In this document: positions 56,903-64,000 of the stretch, one piece after another
How the letters are laid out: each line of letters opens with the position of its first letter
How positions within the stretch are numbered: position 1 is the first letter of the stretch
DNA from: Bathymodiolus brooksi
Lineage: Eukaryota; Mollusca; Bivalvia; Mytilida; Modiolidae
Direction of reading: 5' to 3'
Length of the DNA: 64,000 nt
Assembly (NCBI GenBank): GCA_963680875.1
Contig: OY804578.1
Location: 98,423,689 to 98,487,688, forward strand
Made by a program: the position numbers and the translations under genes
The notes under the pieces: generated by a model
The model's database searches: none
Seen by the model: only the letters and a program-made list of their open reading frames with translations
Told to the model about the DNA's origin: nothing

Positions 56903-57177
56903 GGGGGCCCGGGTGGTTTAATGAGTTAGGTAGTTGGATTACCTAACTACTCATACAAGCCTATCACCAATACGGCGTGGGTACCCGCCCGACTTTGAAA
57001 TTTACAAAAAGGGTGCACTCGACTCGCAACCACAAGTGATAAAGTTTACCAGTTGCTTGCCCATGGTCGGTGGTTCTCTCCAGATACTCCGGCTTCCTCC
57101 ACCACTAAAACTGGTCGCCATAATATAGCTGAAATATTGCTGAACGTGGCGTTAAACACAATAAATCAAATCAAACC
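56903..57177 (+). mobile_element. SINE-B, near full length
   Basis: Head GGGCCCGGGTGGTTTAATGA, box B region GGGTACCCGCCC (diverged), GATAAAGTTTACCAGTTGCT, TTCCTCCACCACTAAAACTG and tail GAACGTGGCGTTAAACACAA with an AAATC end. Best length reference for the family in this window. Confidence 0.9.
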
Positions 57178-57319
57178 AATATTCTTTCGCATGTTCCATG
57201 CCATGTCTTGGAGACTTCCATCGGCTTCTACTGTTACTATTTCTATGTAATGACGATTGGTGTTTCCCAGACGATTCGCCTGTGTAGTTGTGATAGGTTA
57301 TATTATCAACTATTACTGT

Positions 57320-57584
57320 TTAATCTGTTAGTTTCAGTTGTGAGGGCTTTGTCAACTGTAACAATAACATAGTTGTAGTGGGTCGAATGCTTCTAAATTT
57401 CATTACTTTGAAATCGTTCCGATTTTATTATGTAAATAGAACACTTGATGAATTTCGTACAGCACTGTAATGATACGTTTTGGACAATCGACTGTATCTT
57501 GGTTTCAGTTCGAAGGCATTGTCAGCTGTAACAATAGCATACTTGCTCCGATTTTGTTAGATAATAGAACACTTAATGAATTTC
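57320..57584 (+). repeat. Diverged tandem duplication, about 150 bp
   Basis: GTTTCAGTTGTGAGGGCTTT and GTTTCAGTTCGAAGGCATTG open two similar units, both with CTGTAACAATA(A/G)CATA, CCGATTTT and AATAGAACACTT(G/A)ATGAAT. Confidence 0.8.
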
Positions 57585-57719
57585 CTATATATGCAAATAT
57601 CGTCAAAATAGTGTACATGAGGTATATGTGTACTGCATTGTAATAATGCGGATTGTAGACGTTAAAGTGCTCTTCCGTTACCTCATATATACTATTTTGA
57701 CGATATTTGCATATATATA
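57585..57719. repeat. Inverted repeat with 39-bp arms
   Basis: TATATGCAAATATCGTCAAA ATAGTGTACATGAGGTA on the left mirrors TACCTCATATATACTATTTT GACGATATTTGCATATA on the right, with a spacer of about 55 bp. Confidence 0.88.
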
Positions 57720-57882
57720 TAAGGGAGTGGATGTAGTCGAGTGGTCTAGGGCGCTGGACGTAAGGCTAAGCGAATGGTGCTGCAGTGTAACAATGGTGTG
57801 GGTTCAAATCCCGTCGAGGGAAGAACAAAAATTTGACAGCTCTAAAATCTAATTCTAACACTGTTTGGTTTAATTTTCAGAC

Positions 57883-57916
<34 letters not shown>
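57720..57916 (+). mobile_element. tRNA-Leu-like SINE, copy 1, with TA tail
   Basis: GTAGTCGAGTGGTCTAGGGC resembles the tRNA-Leu D-arm and box A; box B is GGTTCAAATCCCG at 57800-57812. It ends TGGTTTAATTTTCAGACG then (TA)n to 57916. The acceptor stem and anticodon arm do not fold as a real tRNA, so this is a SINE head and not a tRNA gene. Confidence 0.7.
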
Positions 57917-57919
<3 letters not shown>

Positions 57920-58030
57920 GGTGCTGCAGTGTATCAATGGTGTGGGTTCAAATCCCGTCGAGGGAAGAACAAAAATTTGACAGCTCTAAAATCTAATTCT
58001 AACACTGTTTGGTTTAATTTTCAGATGTAT
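57917..58030 (+). mobile_element. tRNA-Leu-like SINE, 5-prime truncated copy
   Basis: Starts at ATGGTGCTGCAGTGTATCAA directly after the TA run and repeats the body to TTTCAGATGTATATA. Tandem with copy 1. Confidence 0.75.
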
Positions 58031-58331
58031 ATAATATTTAGTATTAACCTAGTATCCTTAGTAACCTTGAGGCCCAGTGGGACAGATATATTATATGGTT
58101 GTCACTTGCTTCTAGACGTTTATATAATATACTTTATTTCCTGTGACTGTGTAATGAATTCTTCATTATCCTATACAATATATTAAAAGTTGCGGAGTTA
58201 GATTGCTGTCAAATTATAATATTAAGTATATATGTACCATCTACACACGCTTATACACATGTCTTACGTCTATCCCTAGATTTTCCTTACGAGAAAAGGT
58301 AGCACTACGATTATTGAAGCTCCTTTTTTAG

Positions 58332-58522
58332 GGAGTGAATGTGGTCGAGTGATCTAGGGCACTGGACGTAAGGCTAAGCGAATGGTGTGCAGTGTATCAA
58401 TGGTGTGGGTTCAATTCCCGTCGAGGGAAGAACAAAAATTTGACAGCTCTAAAATCTAATTCTAACACTGTTTGGTTTAATTTTCAGACATATGTATATA
58501 TATATATATATATATATATTCT
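58332..58522 (+). mobile_element. tRNA-Leu-like SINE, copy 3, with TA tail
   Basis: GGGAGTGAATGTGGTCGAGT, box B GGTTCAATTCCCG and body identical to copy 1, ending in (TA)n at 58494-58518. It abuts the 3-prime end region of the Penelope-like element. Confidence 0.75.
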
Positions 58523-60600
58523 AAGGGAATCTACCAACCAGAGAACTTAATGAGTAACGGATCGTAGAGACATGACGATGCAGCACAAACAACATAAATT
58601 ATAGAAGTCTAGAAGATTGTGCAACGATACCGATAAAGATGTTACAAAAAATATATTGACAACATTTTCGATCAACAAATGACCTTCCTCAGTATCTGTC
58701 AAAGTTAGACTGAGTTTGTAAAGATTAGATGATATAATTACAACTCACTAAATAGTCAGGTGACAAAGTGTGACGTATTAAAAATCTTTAACTCCCTCAT
58801 TTCACTGTAAAGATAGGATGGTATAATTGTCACCTGGTAAAGTGTGACGCATTTGAGAATGCTAAGGATAATCGTTAATAAAAGGTGGTGAGCACAAATC
58901 CTTAACTTTGTGACAGTAGTAAAATATTCGTTAACTATAAACACTGTGGAAGAAAATATACATAAAAACCTATTGTTTTCTGTTAATACCTTCCGGATGT
59001 AAAACACGGAGTTCTTTAATCCAAAATCTTTCCCGATTCTCACGTGAAAATCACTCCACAGACAGTTCAGTTCAATGATGCGGATTTTCATTCTGTTGAA
59101 ATCCTCGAGACTGTGGTCAGACAGTCTGAAGTGCTGGCTCCCAGGAAGAAATGGATTTTTTGTAAGGTCACTCCTGTGTCCATTCAGGCGTTTGTGGAAG
59201 GGCTGCTTAGACTCGCCAACGTATTGGAGGCCACAAACGGAACACTCAAGAATTTAAATAACACTTGCACTCTTGCAATTAACAGTGCAAAATACTTTGC
59301 ACTGTTTTCCGATGACCTTACTGGTATACGATGACGAGTGTTGCATATGTTTACAACATTTGCAGCGTTTGTCTCCACAAGAGTGACTATTGCCTATAGT
59401 TGTGTTAGGCTTTGACATCTCTGCCCGCACCAACAGGTTTATCAGACTGTTTGGTTGTTTAAAGGCAACCATGGGAGGCTCCGGAAAGACTTTGGACAGT
59501 TTGAATTTTTTTTCGACGGATGTCCAATGCCCACGAATGGTGTTGAAGCTGTTTCTCAGACAGGGATGGTATGTGAGGACACAAGGGGTTCTTTTACATT
59601 TCCGTTTTTCTTTGTTCTGAAGTAAACTGCTCCTGGAGATGTTATTAGCTTTGTTAAAGCTTTTCTTGATAATACTTTGTTTATAACCCCTTCTTTTCAA
59701 ATGATTTTTAAGTTGACCCAATCGTTTTTTCAAAGATTTGTCGGTGGAGCAAATTCGCCTGATTCTAAGAGCTTGACTGTATGGTATGCTCTTAGTCACA
59801 TGAGGAGGATGACAGCTGCTAGGAAAAAGGTATTGATTGGTGTCGGTAGATTTGGAGTATACATCTGTGGATAGTACACCTTCCGATAAAGAGCTAGAAG
59901 TGTCGAGGAAGGAAATGGTAGTGTTAGATATTTCATGAGTGAACTTGATAGAGGGATGTAGGTTATTGGCACGTGAAAGAAAGTTCTGTAATTCTTCATC
60001 ACTCTGAGTCCACCTCATATCCACATCATCTATAGATCTGTACCAAGAAAGCGGTCTTTCAATAGACGATTCGAGCAGTTGTTTTTCAAATTTTCCCATA
60101 AATATATTAGCATAAGATGGAGCCATTTTGGTGCCCATAGCTGTGCCATTTATTTGTAAGTAATGGTTTCCATTAAAAGTAAAGTTGTTCTTTTTAAGCA
60201 CCATCGTGAGCATTGTAACCAAGCAGTCGGTAGGTGGCATTTTAACCGAACGAGATTCCCAAATTTCCTTACAGGCTTCGATGCCATCGGAATGAGGAAT
60301 ATTGGTGTAGAGAGAGTGACATCCATAGTGACCAGAGTAGTGTTGGATGGTAAAGGATTCAGAACTGCCATTTTTTGTAAGTAGTCAGTGGTATCTTTGA
60401 TAACAGATGGAAGAGCTTCAACATGTTGGCGATGGTGGAAATCCACAAATTCTGAGATTTTTTTCAGTGGGATGACCGTTAGCAGAGACAATAGGTCTAC
60501 CTGGGTTATTGGCTTTGTGGAATTTGGGAAGAAAATAGAATCTGCCAGGTTTGGGACTGTCTGGTATTAAGTATTTGAGAGTTTTTCATCGATGTATCCA
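58523..60600 (-). pseudogene. Penelope-like element: reverse transcriptase plus GIY-YIG endonuclease, decayed
   Basis: Minus-strand coding remains run from about 60600 to 58980 with a 3-prime tail to about 58523. In order: [20 protein letters not shown] and NGHPTEK; a frame change near 60458; [16 protein letters not shown]; a second near 60320; then a 328-residue frame (60240-59257) with the signature [20 protein letters not shown], catalytic IDDVDMRW, CHPPHVTKSIPYSQALRIRR, and a cysteine-rich linker CGDKRCKCCKHM. A TAA at 59254-59256 stands where a Tyr of the GIY-YIG motif is expected (VI-stop-ILECSVCGLQYVGES), after which the endonuclease continues (KRLNGHRSDL). The usual YIDD reads SIDD. 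Two frameshifts, a nonsense codon, a motif change and a 5-prime cut into a TA run show it is dead. Penelope-like elements use this enzyme pair to copy themselves into DNA. Confidence 0.92.
58658..58692 (-). ncRNA. Hammerhead-like core in the Penelope-like 3-prime tail
   Basis: Minus strand: CTGAGGA, then A, a five-pair stem II (GGTCA with TGATC around TTTGT), GAAA, and GTC at 58660-58658. The order and spacing fit a minimal hammerhead. Stem I cannot form and stem III is damaged, so this is at best a decayed copy. Confidence 0.3.
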
Positions 60601-60644
60601 TAATCATACATATTATTTAACTCATTTGTTATTTCATCACTGAA

Positions 60645-60666
60645 TATATAGATATATATATATATA
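60645..60666. repeat. (TA)n microsatellite at the 5-prime break of the Penelope-like element
   Basis: TATATATATATATATATTTC interrupts the reading frame; nothing recognisable as reverse transcriptase lies beyond it. Confidence 0.85.
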
Positions 60667-61195
60667 TTTCATTCAAGTAACGTGGCATTACACGATAACA
60701 CCATATATATATATAGCATAATTTGTTCCTAGACTATAGTATATACTTGTATTGATAAGATAAATCACGTAGCTTTATTAGACACCTCTGATTACATTTG
60801 AAGTACCAATATCATTGTTATAATTTAACTTAATTATACGACCAAGTTGACACTGTATCTATCACTAATTGATTGAGCGCTAGTCTAAAGGGAATATTCT
60901 GCAAACTGTAGATAATTCTATTTGTATTTGATTCAACCAGCTCGTCTGAGAGTCAATCTGATATATGCCATAGGTATTTTAGAAATACACAAGTAGAAAA
61001 ACAAATAGACTCCCACGTTTTTGAAGTTGTAGACCCTCTACATTGTATTGTCAATGGGAATAAATAACTTGGCATTTGCGAGGCGAGATTAGACAAAATA
61101 CTATTAAGTACAGAAGAAAACGTGTCTTGGAATAGCGGAATCAGATATATAGTAAATGGGAGGCTTATAGGAGTAGACAATAGGCATTCTAGTTT
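60667..61195. other. No recognised feature
   Basis: AT-rich DNA with a second short TA run near 60702-60713. Confidence 0.5.
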
Positions 61196-61317
61196 TTTGT
61201 AATGTTTTGTAGATCGTTGTTTGTTCTTTTGTCCTTTTTATTTTCTCCATTGTCTTGTCTATGCTCCTTCGATTTACGAATTCTGATAACCCTTTGGTAT
61301 CTTCCATTTCTTCTTGA
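61196..61317 (-). repeat. Repeat C copy, antisense, partial
   Basis: TTGTAATGTTTTGTAGATCG, TTCTTTTGTCCTTTTTATTT and CGATTTACGAATTCTGATAA, then CCCTTTGGTATCTTC, the reversed start of the family. Confidence 0.8.
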
Positions 61318-61467
61318 AATCCTTGATTCTTTAAATGTGTTTTATGTTTGTTTTGTGTTTATTAAGATGATCAGAGCAAATAATATTTTATTGTTTCAAA
61401 AATTAGATTGAAAAGTAGACTGATTTGGAATGACCATGATTCAGACACCAGAACAGTAGGCAAAAAA

Positions 61468-61625
61468 GAAAAGTTTGAAAATATCATTGGGGGGGGGGGG
61501 GGGGGGGGGGGGTAATTAGAAGTTGTAAATTAAAGAAGAACGGACAGTAAATACATGCAATGTCCAACAGAGAACGATGCGAACAATGGACGACAATATA
61601 CTACACAGACAATTAAGGATTTAAA
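61468..61625 (+). repeat. Repeat C copy with poly-G run
   Basis: AAAAGTTTGAAAATATCATT runs into about 23 G (61490-61512) where the family normally reads GGGGTAATCAGAA. It continues GTAATTAGAAGTTGTAAATT to CTACACAGACAATTAAGG. Confidence 0.85.
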
Positions 61626-61699
61626 AAAAGAACGTTCGTTGGTATCAAATAAGAATAATATTCAACCTATCGTATCACATTTCTTAGATAAAATACTGG

Positions 61700-61936
61700 A
61701 TGAGTGAATGATTGTTGCTTAACGCCAAGCGAGAAATGTTTCAACTATTTCATGACGAGAGCACGTTACATTTGATGAGATAATATTGATTTTAGCTTTG
61801 TTTTAAACCAACATACTAAGGTGTATTTTTATAGTGCTAACTCACTAGTCGATCTATAGCACATTATATTGATTCAGAGTCCACAAGTCTTTGCTGTTTT
61901 TTTAATGCTGTGTGCTTAACGGAGAAGCAGTAAATA
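61700..61936 (-). mobile_element. SINE-D copy
   Basis: TGAGTGAATGATTGTTGCTT, AACGCCAAGCGAGAAATG, CATGACGAGAGCACGTTACA, TAGTGCTAACTCACTAGTCG and TGTGCTTAACGGAGAAGCAG. The tRNA-like head is missing. Confidence 0.75.
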
Positions 61937-62054
61937 TCAGTTGACCGTTATAGAATATCTGTATCACAAATGACCACGGATATGTTCCACTTGTCGTGAA
62001 CACTTCCCGGTCCTTTCCTCATATAGGACTTATCACCGGGTTTGTAACTAGATG

Positions 62055-62266
62055 AACACGATGGTGCCACTAGTGGAATGGGAACTATCTACCCTTCCAG
62101 AGCACCTGAGTTCACCCCCGATTTTTAGTGTTGTGCGTGTTACTCGATCTTTAGTTTTATGTGTATGTTTTGTAGATCATTGTTTGTCCTTTTGTACTTT
62201 TTCTTTTGGCCATTCTTCTTCGATAAACGGATTCTTATTACCCCTTTGGTATCTTCAAGCTCTTCT
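62055..62266 (-). repeat. Repeat C copy, antisense, near full length
   Basis: TGGTGCCACTAGTGGAATGG, GAGTTCACCCCCGATTTTTA, TGTTACTCGATCTTTAGTTT and TATTACCCCTTTGGTATCTT. Open frames here are reversed repeat sequence. Confidence 0.9.
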
Positions 62267-62428
62267 TATAGTCTTTGGTTTGATCCGACCTGGACTCGTT
62301 TATGTAAGGTACCATACTGTGGTGTGAACAACACTCTAACCATTATATAACCGATACGGGTCTGACGTATTGTTATAGGTGCATCAAACCTCAGATGGGA
62401 GGGAGATTTATAATAGCTTTGATGATGT

Positions 62429-62610
62429 TAAGCCTGATGATATTGACACTAACCTACTACTGGCATATAACTTGTTTTCGCCATGATATAGCTGAATATT
62501 TTCTCATTACTCACTCACTCACTCCCTTCAGCTGGCAAGAAGATTTAGAATATATTTTGACCATGTAAGGCTTGAAGATATTGACACTAACCTATTACTG
62601 ATATATTATG
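62429..62610 (+). repeat. Direct repeat pair flanking a SINE tail scrap
   Basis: GATATTGACACTAACCTACT at 62438 and GATATTGACACTAACCTATT at 62576 head similar stretches. Between them lies CGCCATGATATAGCTGAATA followed by (ACTC)n, a SINE end. Confidence 0.75.
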
Positions 62611-63300
62611 GCAATTGTACAATACAAACATTAAATCGATATGTGTTCTAAGTGTAATCACCATGTTTTAGCTAAGCCCCACAACTGCAAAGTGGTGAAT
62701 TAAAAATGGTAGCAATTCTCATTAAAGAAAACTGCAAAGATCTCTAACATTATTTAATGAAGACTTCTAATTACATTGTACAACAGATTGATGTTTACCA
62801 TAAGAGCTTCCTGCAAAAGGTAGAAAGCACTTGTCTTCTCTTTAATCGCTTCCTATACTCAATTAGGAACAGATCAATTGGATTTTAAGGGAAATGTAAT
62901 ACATTTCCCCCCTATCCAAATTTTTTCTCCACACGAAGCAAAAATTATATTATATATATATTTTTTTTACATGCAAAATCGGCATTTTTCTTCAAATTTT
63001 ACCAAAATGTCTTGTTGAAATTTGGATTGTCAGATTATTTATTGTTGGCATCTTTCAGGTTAAGAAATTGTTCCATAATAATTGGCGAACGACAAAAATC
63101 AAAAGCAAATAACCCCGCTCGCTCTCTCCCTAAAAGTTAAATGGTCGTTTCCTTATGAATGTCTAGAAATGACGTTCCAAAATCTCAAACGGCTAGGAAA
63201 GTTCCTTCCATTTTTTATTAATTTAGTTTCCTCAGCATTACTGAGGATCGGTGTTATACATTTAACTCCTTTATCTGCACGTTGTTGTTTTATAGTGTTT
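62611..63300. other. No recognised feature
   Basis: AT-rich DNA without supported gene or repeat. Confidence 0.5.
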
Positions 63301-63301
63301 G

Positions 63302-63384
63302 TTTTGTTTTGTTTTGTTTGTTTGTTTGTTTGTTTGTTTGTTTGTTTGTTTGATTGTTTGTTTGTTTGTTTGTTTATTTGTTTT
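63302..63384 (+). repeat. (TTTG)n microsatellite
   Basis: About 20 units with GATT and TATTT interruptions. The 111-residue open frame across it is an artefact (CLFV runs). Confidence 0.95.
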
Positions 63385-63521
63385 GGAAATCATCAATTTC
63401 CCTTTACCTGTGTTTGAACTACTGACCGTTATCAAATTTCATGTTATTTTTAATAAATAAACATGTCAGGTACAGTTTGTTTTAAAATGGCAATGAGAAA
63501 CTATCTTTATGGCATACGCAA

Positions 63522-63683
63522 ACCCGACTGATTTTGGCTATCCTGCTTAGGCCCGTTGGTTTACCTGTTCCCAAAGACCTTAAATCATTTGGTTTTCCAA
63601 TCGTTGGACTATGAGCGTTCCTGATCTGACGAAAAATATTCCAGAAACGCGTATTTTCCACTGAATTATGTATCTATGTTTTT
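63522..63683 (+). repeat. Repeat H copy (sense)
   Basis: AACCCGACTGATTTTGGCTA, TCCTGCTTAGGCCCGTTGG, CCAAAGACCTTAAATCATTT and TATTCCAGAAACGCG. The CTGATGA region is disrupted (CTGATCTGACGAAAAA) and the GTC site reads GTA. Confidence 0.82.
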
Positions 63684-63967
63684 CTTAGAAATAGATAACA
63701 TTAGTTAGATACAAACTACAGAGACAAGCAAACGTCGATGAGAAATAAAGTCACAATGAACATAAAATAACGATGAGATAAAAGGTTACAATCTATATAG
63801 AAAAAACAGCGTCAGTGTGGTATACAGTTAAAATCTAGACAACGAAAACAACGTCGGTGATATATGAAATCAAATTTTACAATGAAAAACAACCCAAGTG
63901 AGACATGAATTATTCTGTGATACAATGTAGATAATACAACTATTCTGTGATGCAATGTAGATAATAC
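63684..63967 (+). repeat. Degenerate tandem array, about 35-40 bp unit
   Basis: Loose repetition of AACGTC(G)GTGA(G)ATA...AAATCACAATG...GA(C/T)AA. The last two units are well kept: ATTCTGTGAT(A/G)CAATGTAGATAATACAAC twice in a row (about 63910-63970). Confidence 0.7.
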
Positions 63968-64000
63968 AACATCAGTCTATTATAAAATCACAATCAAGAA

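Noticed and set aside
57723..57822. Possible tRNA-Leu gene
   Set aside because: The D-arm and T-arm promoter boxes are good, but the acceptor stem ends do not pair, the anticodon arm is not clear, and the same sequence recurs with a SINE body.
57833..58186. 117-residue open frame on the plus strand
   Set aside because: Includes the TA run read as YIYIYIY and two SINE bodies.
59044..59334. Plus-strand open frames over the Penelope-like element
   Set aside because: They are antisense shadows of the reverse transcriptase and endonuclease frames.

Overview
The window reads as intergenic or intronic, AT-rich, repeat-dominated DNA of a metazoan, most likely a bivalve mollusc. This is an inference from repeat families I associate with bivalves: tRNA-headed SINEs ending in a GTGGCGTTAAACAC-type tail, a dispersed repeat carrying the phrase CTGACTTGGTACAGGCA, and element ends of the GGACGGACGG / CGGGGGTATA type. 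I find no intact host protein gene, no rRNA, no tRNA gene and no CRISPR array. Almost every open frame is a stop-free stretch inside a repeat. The coding content I can support is fossil transposon sequence.

Layout. 1-12.2 kb: a direct duplication of about 3.8 kb (1-3863 and 8379-12216), about 4.5 kb apart, each copy holding a 34-bp array, two SINEs and a reverse-transcriptase-related fossil. 12.3-17.1 kb: SINE and dispersed repeats, then a 1.2-kb palindrome-rich DNA transposon (14145-15352) with 34-bp terminal inverted repeats and an 8-bp target duplication, then two foldback elements. 17-29 kb: SINEs, many copies of one dispersed repeat (called C here) and a further foldback. 29098-35934: a 6.8-kb DNA transposon with about 92-bp inverted ends and TTAA target sites. 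It holds decayed convergent genes: a P2X7 intracellular (ballast-type) domain exon on the plus strand and transposase-like exons on the minus strand. 36-54 kb: dense SINEs, a degenerate satellite, several foldbacks and a 283-bp hAT-type MITE with perfect 8-bp duplications. 54-61 kb: a FLYWCH/MULE-type transposase pseudogene (54.9-55.7 kb), tRNA-Leu-like SINE copies with TA tails, and a Penelope-like element pseudogene with reverse transcriptase and GIY-YIG endonuclease (58.6-60.6 kb). 61-64 kb: further SINE and repeat copies and simple repeats.

Two signals go beyond routine repeat annotation. First, a dispersed family (called H here, at least 13 copies) carries a hammerhead-ribozyme-like core, CTGATGA / GAAAC / GTC, with pairable arms in some copies; one copy (52020-52060) keeps every element. 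Second, the TTAA element at 29.1-35.9 kb pairs a P2X7-type zinc-binding domain with transposase-like exons whose splice phases join correctly.

Family labels used below: SINE-A (box B plus GTGGCGTTAAACACC tail), SINE-B (GGGCCCGGGTGGCTCAATG head), SINE-D (longer, minus-strand copies), repeat C (ACAATGGCCAAAAGAAAAAG), C' (a related subfamily), E, H and P (dispersed repeats). All family and domain recognitions are from reading the sequence, not from a database search.
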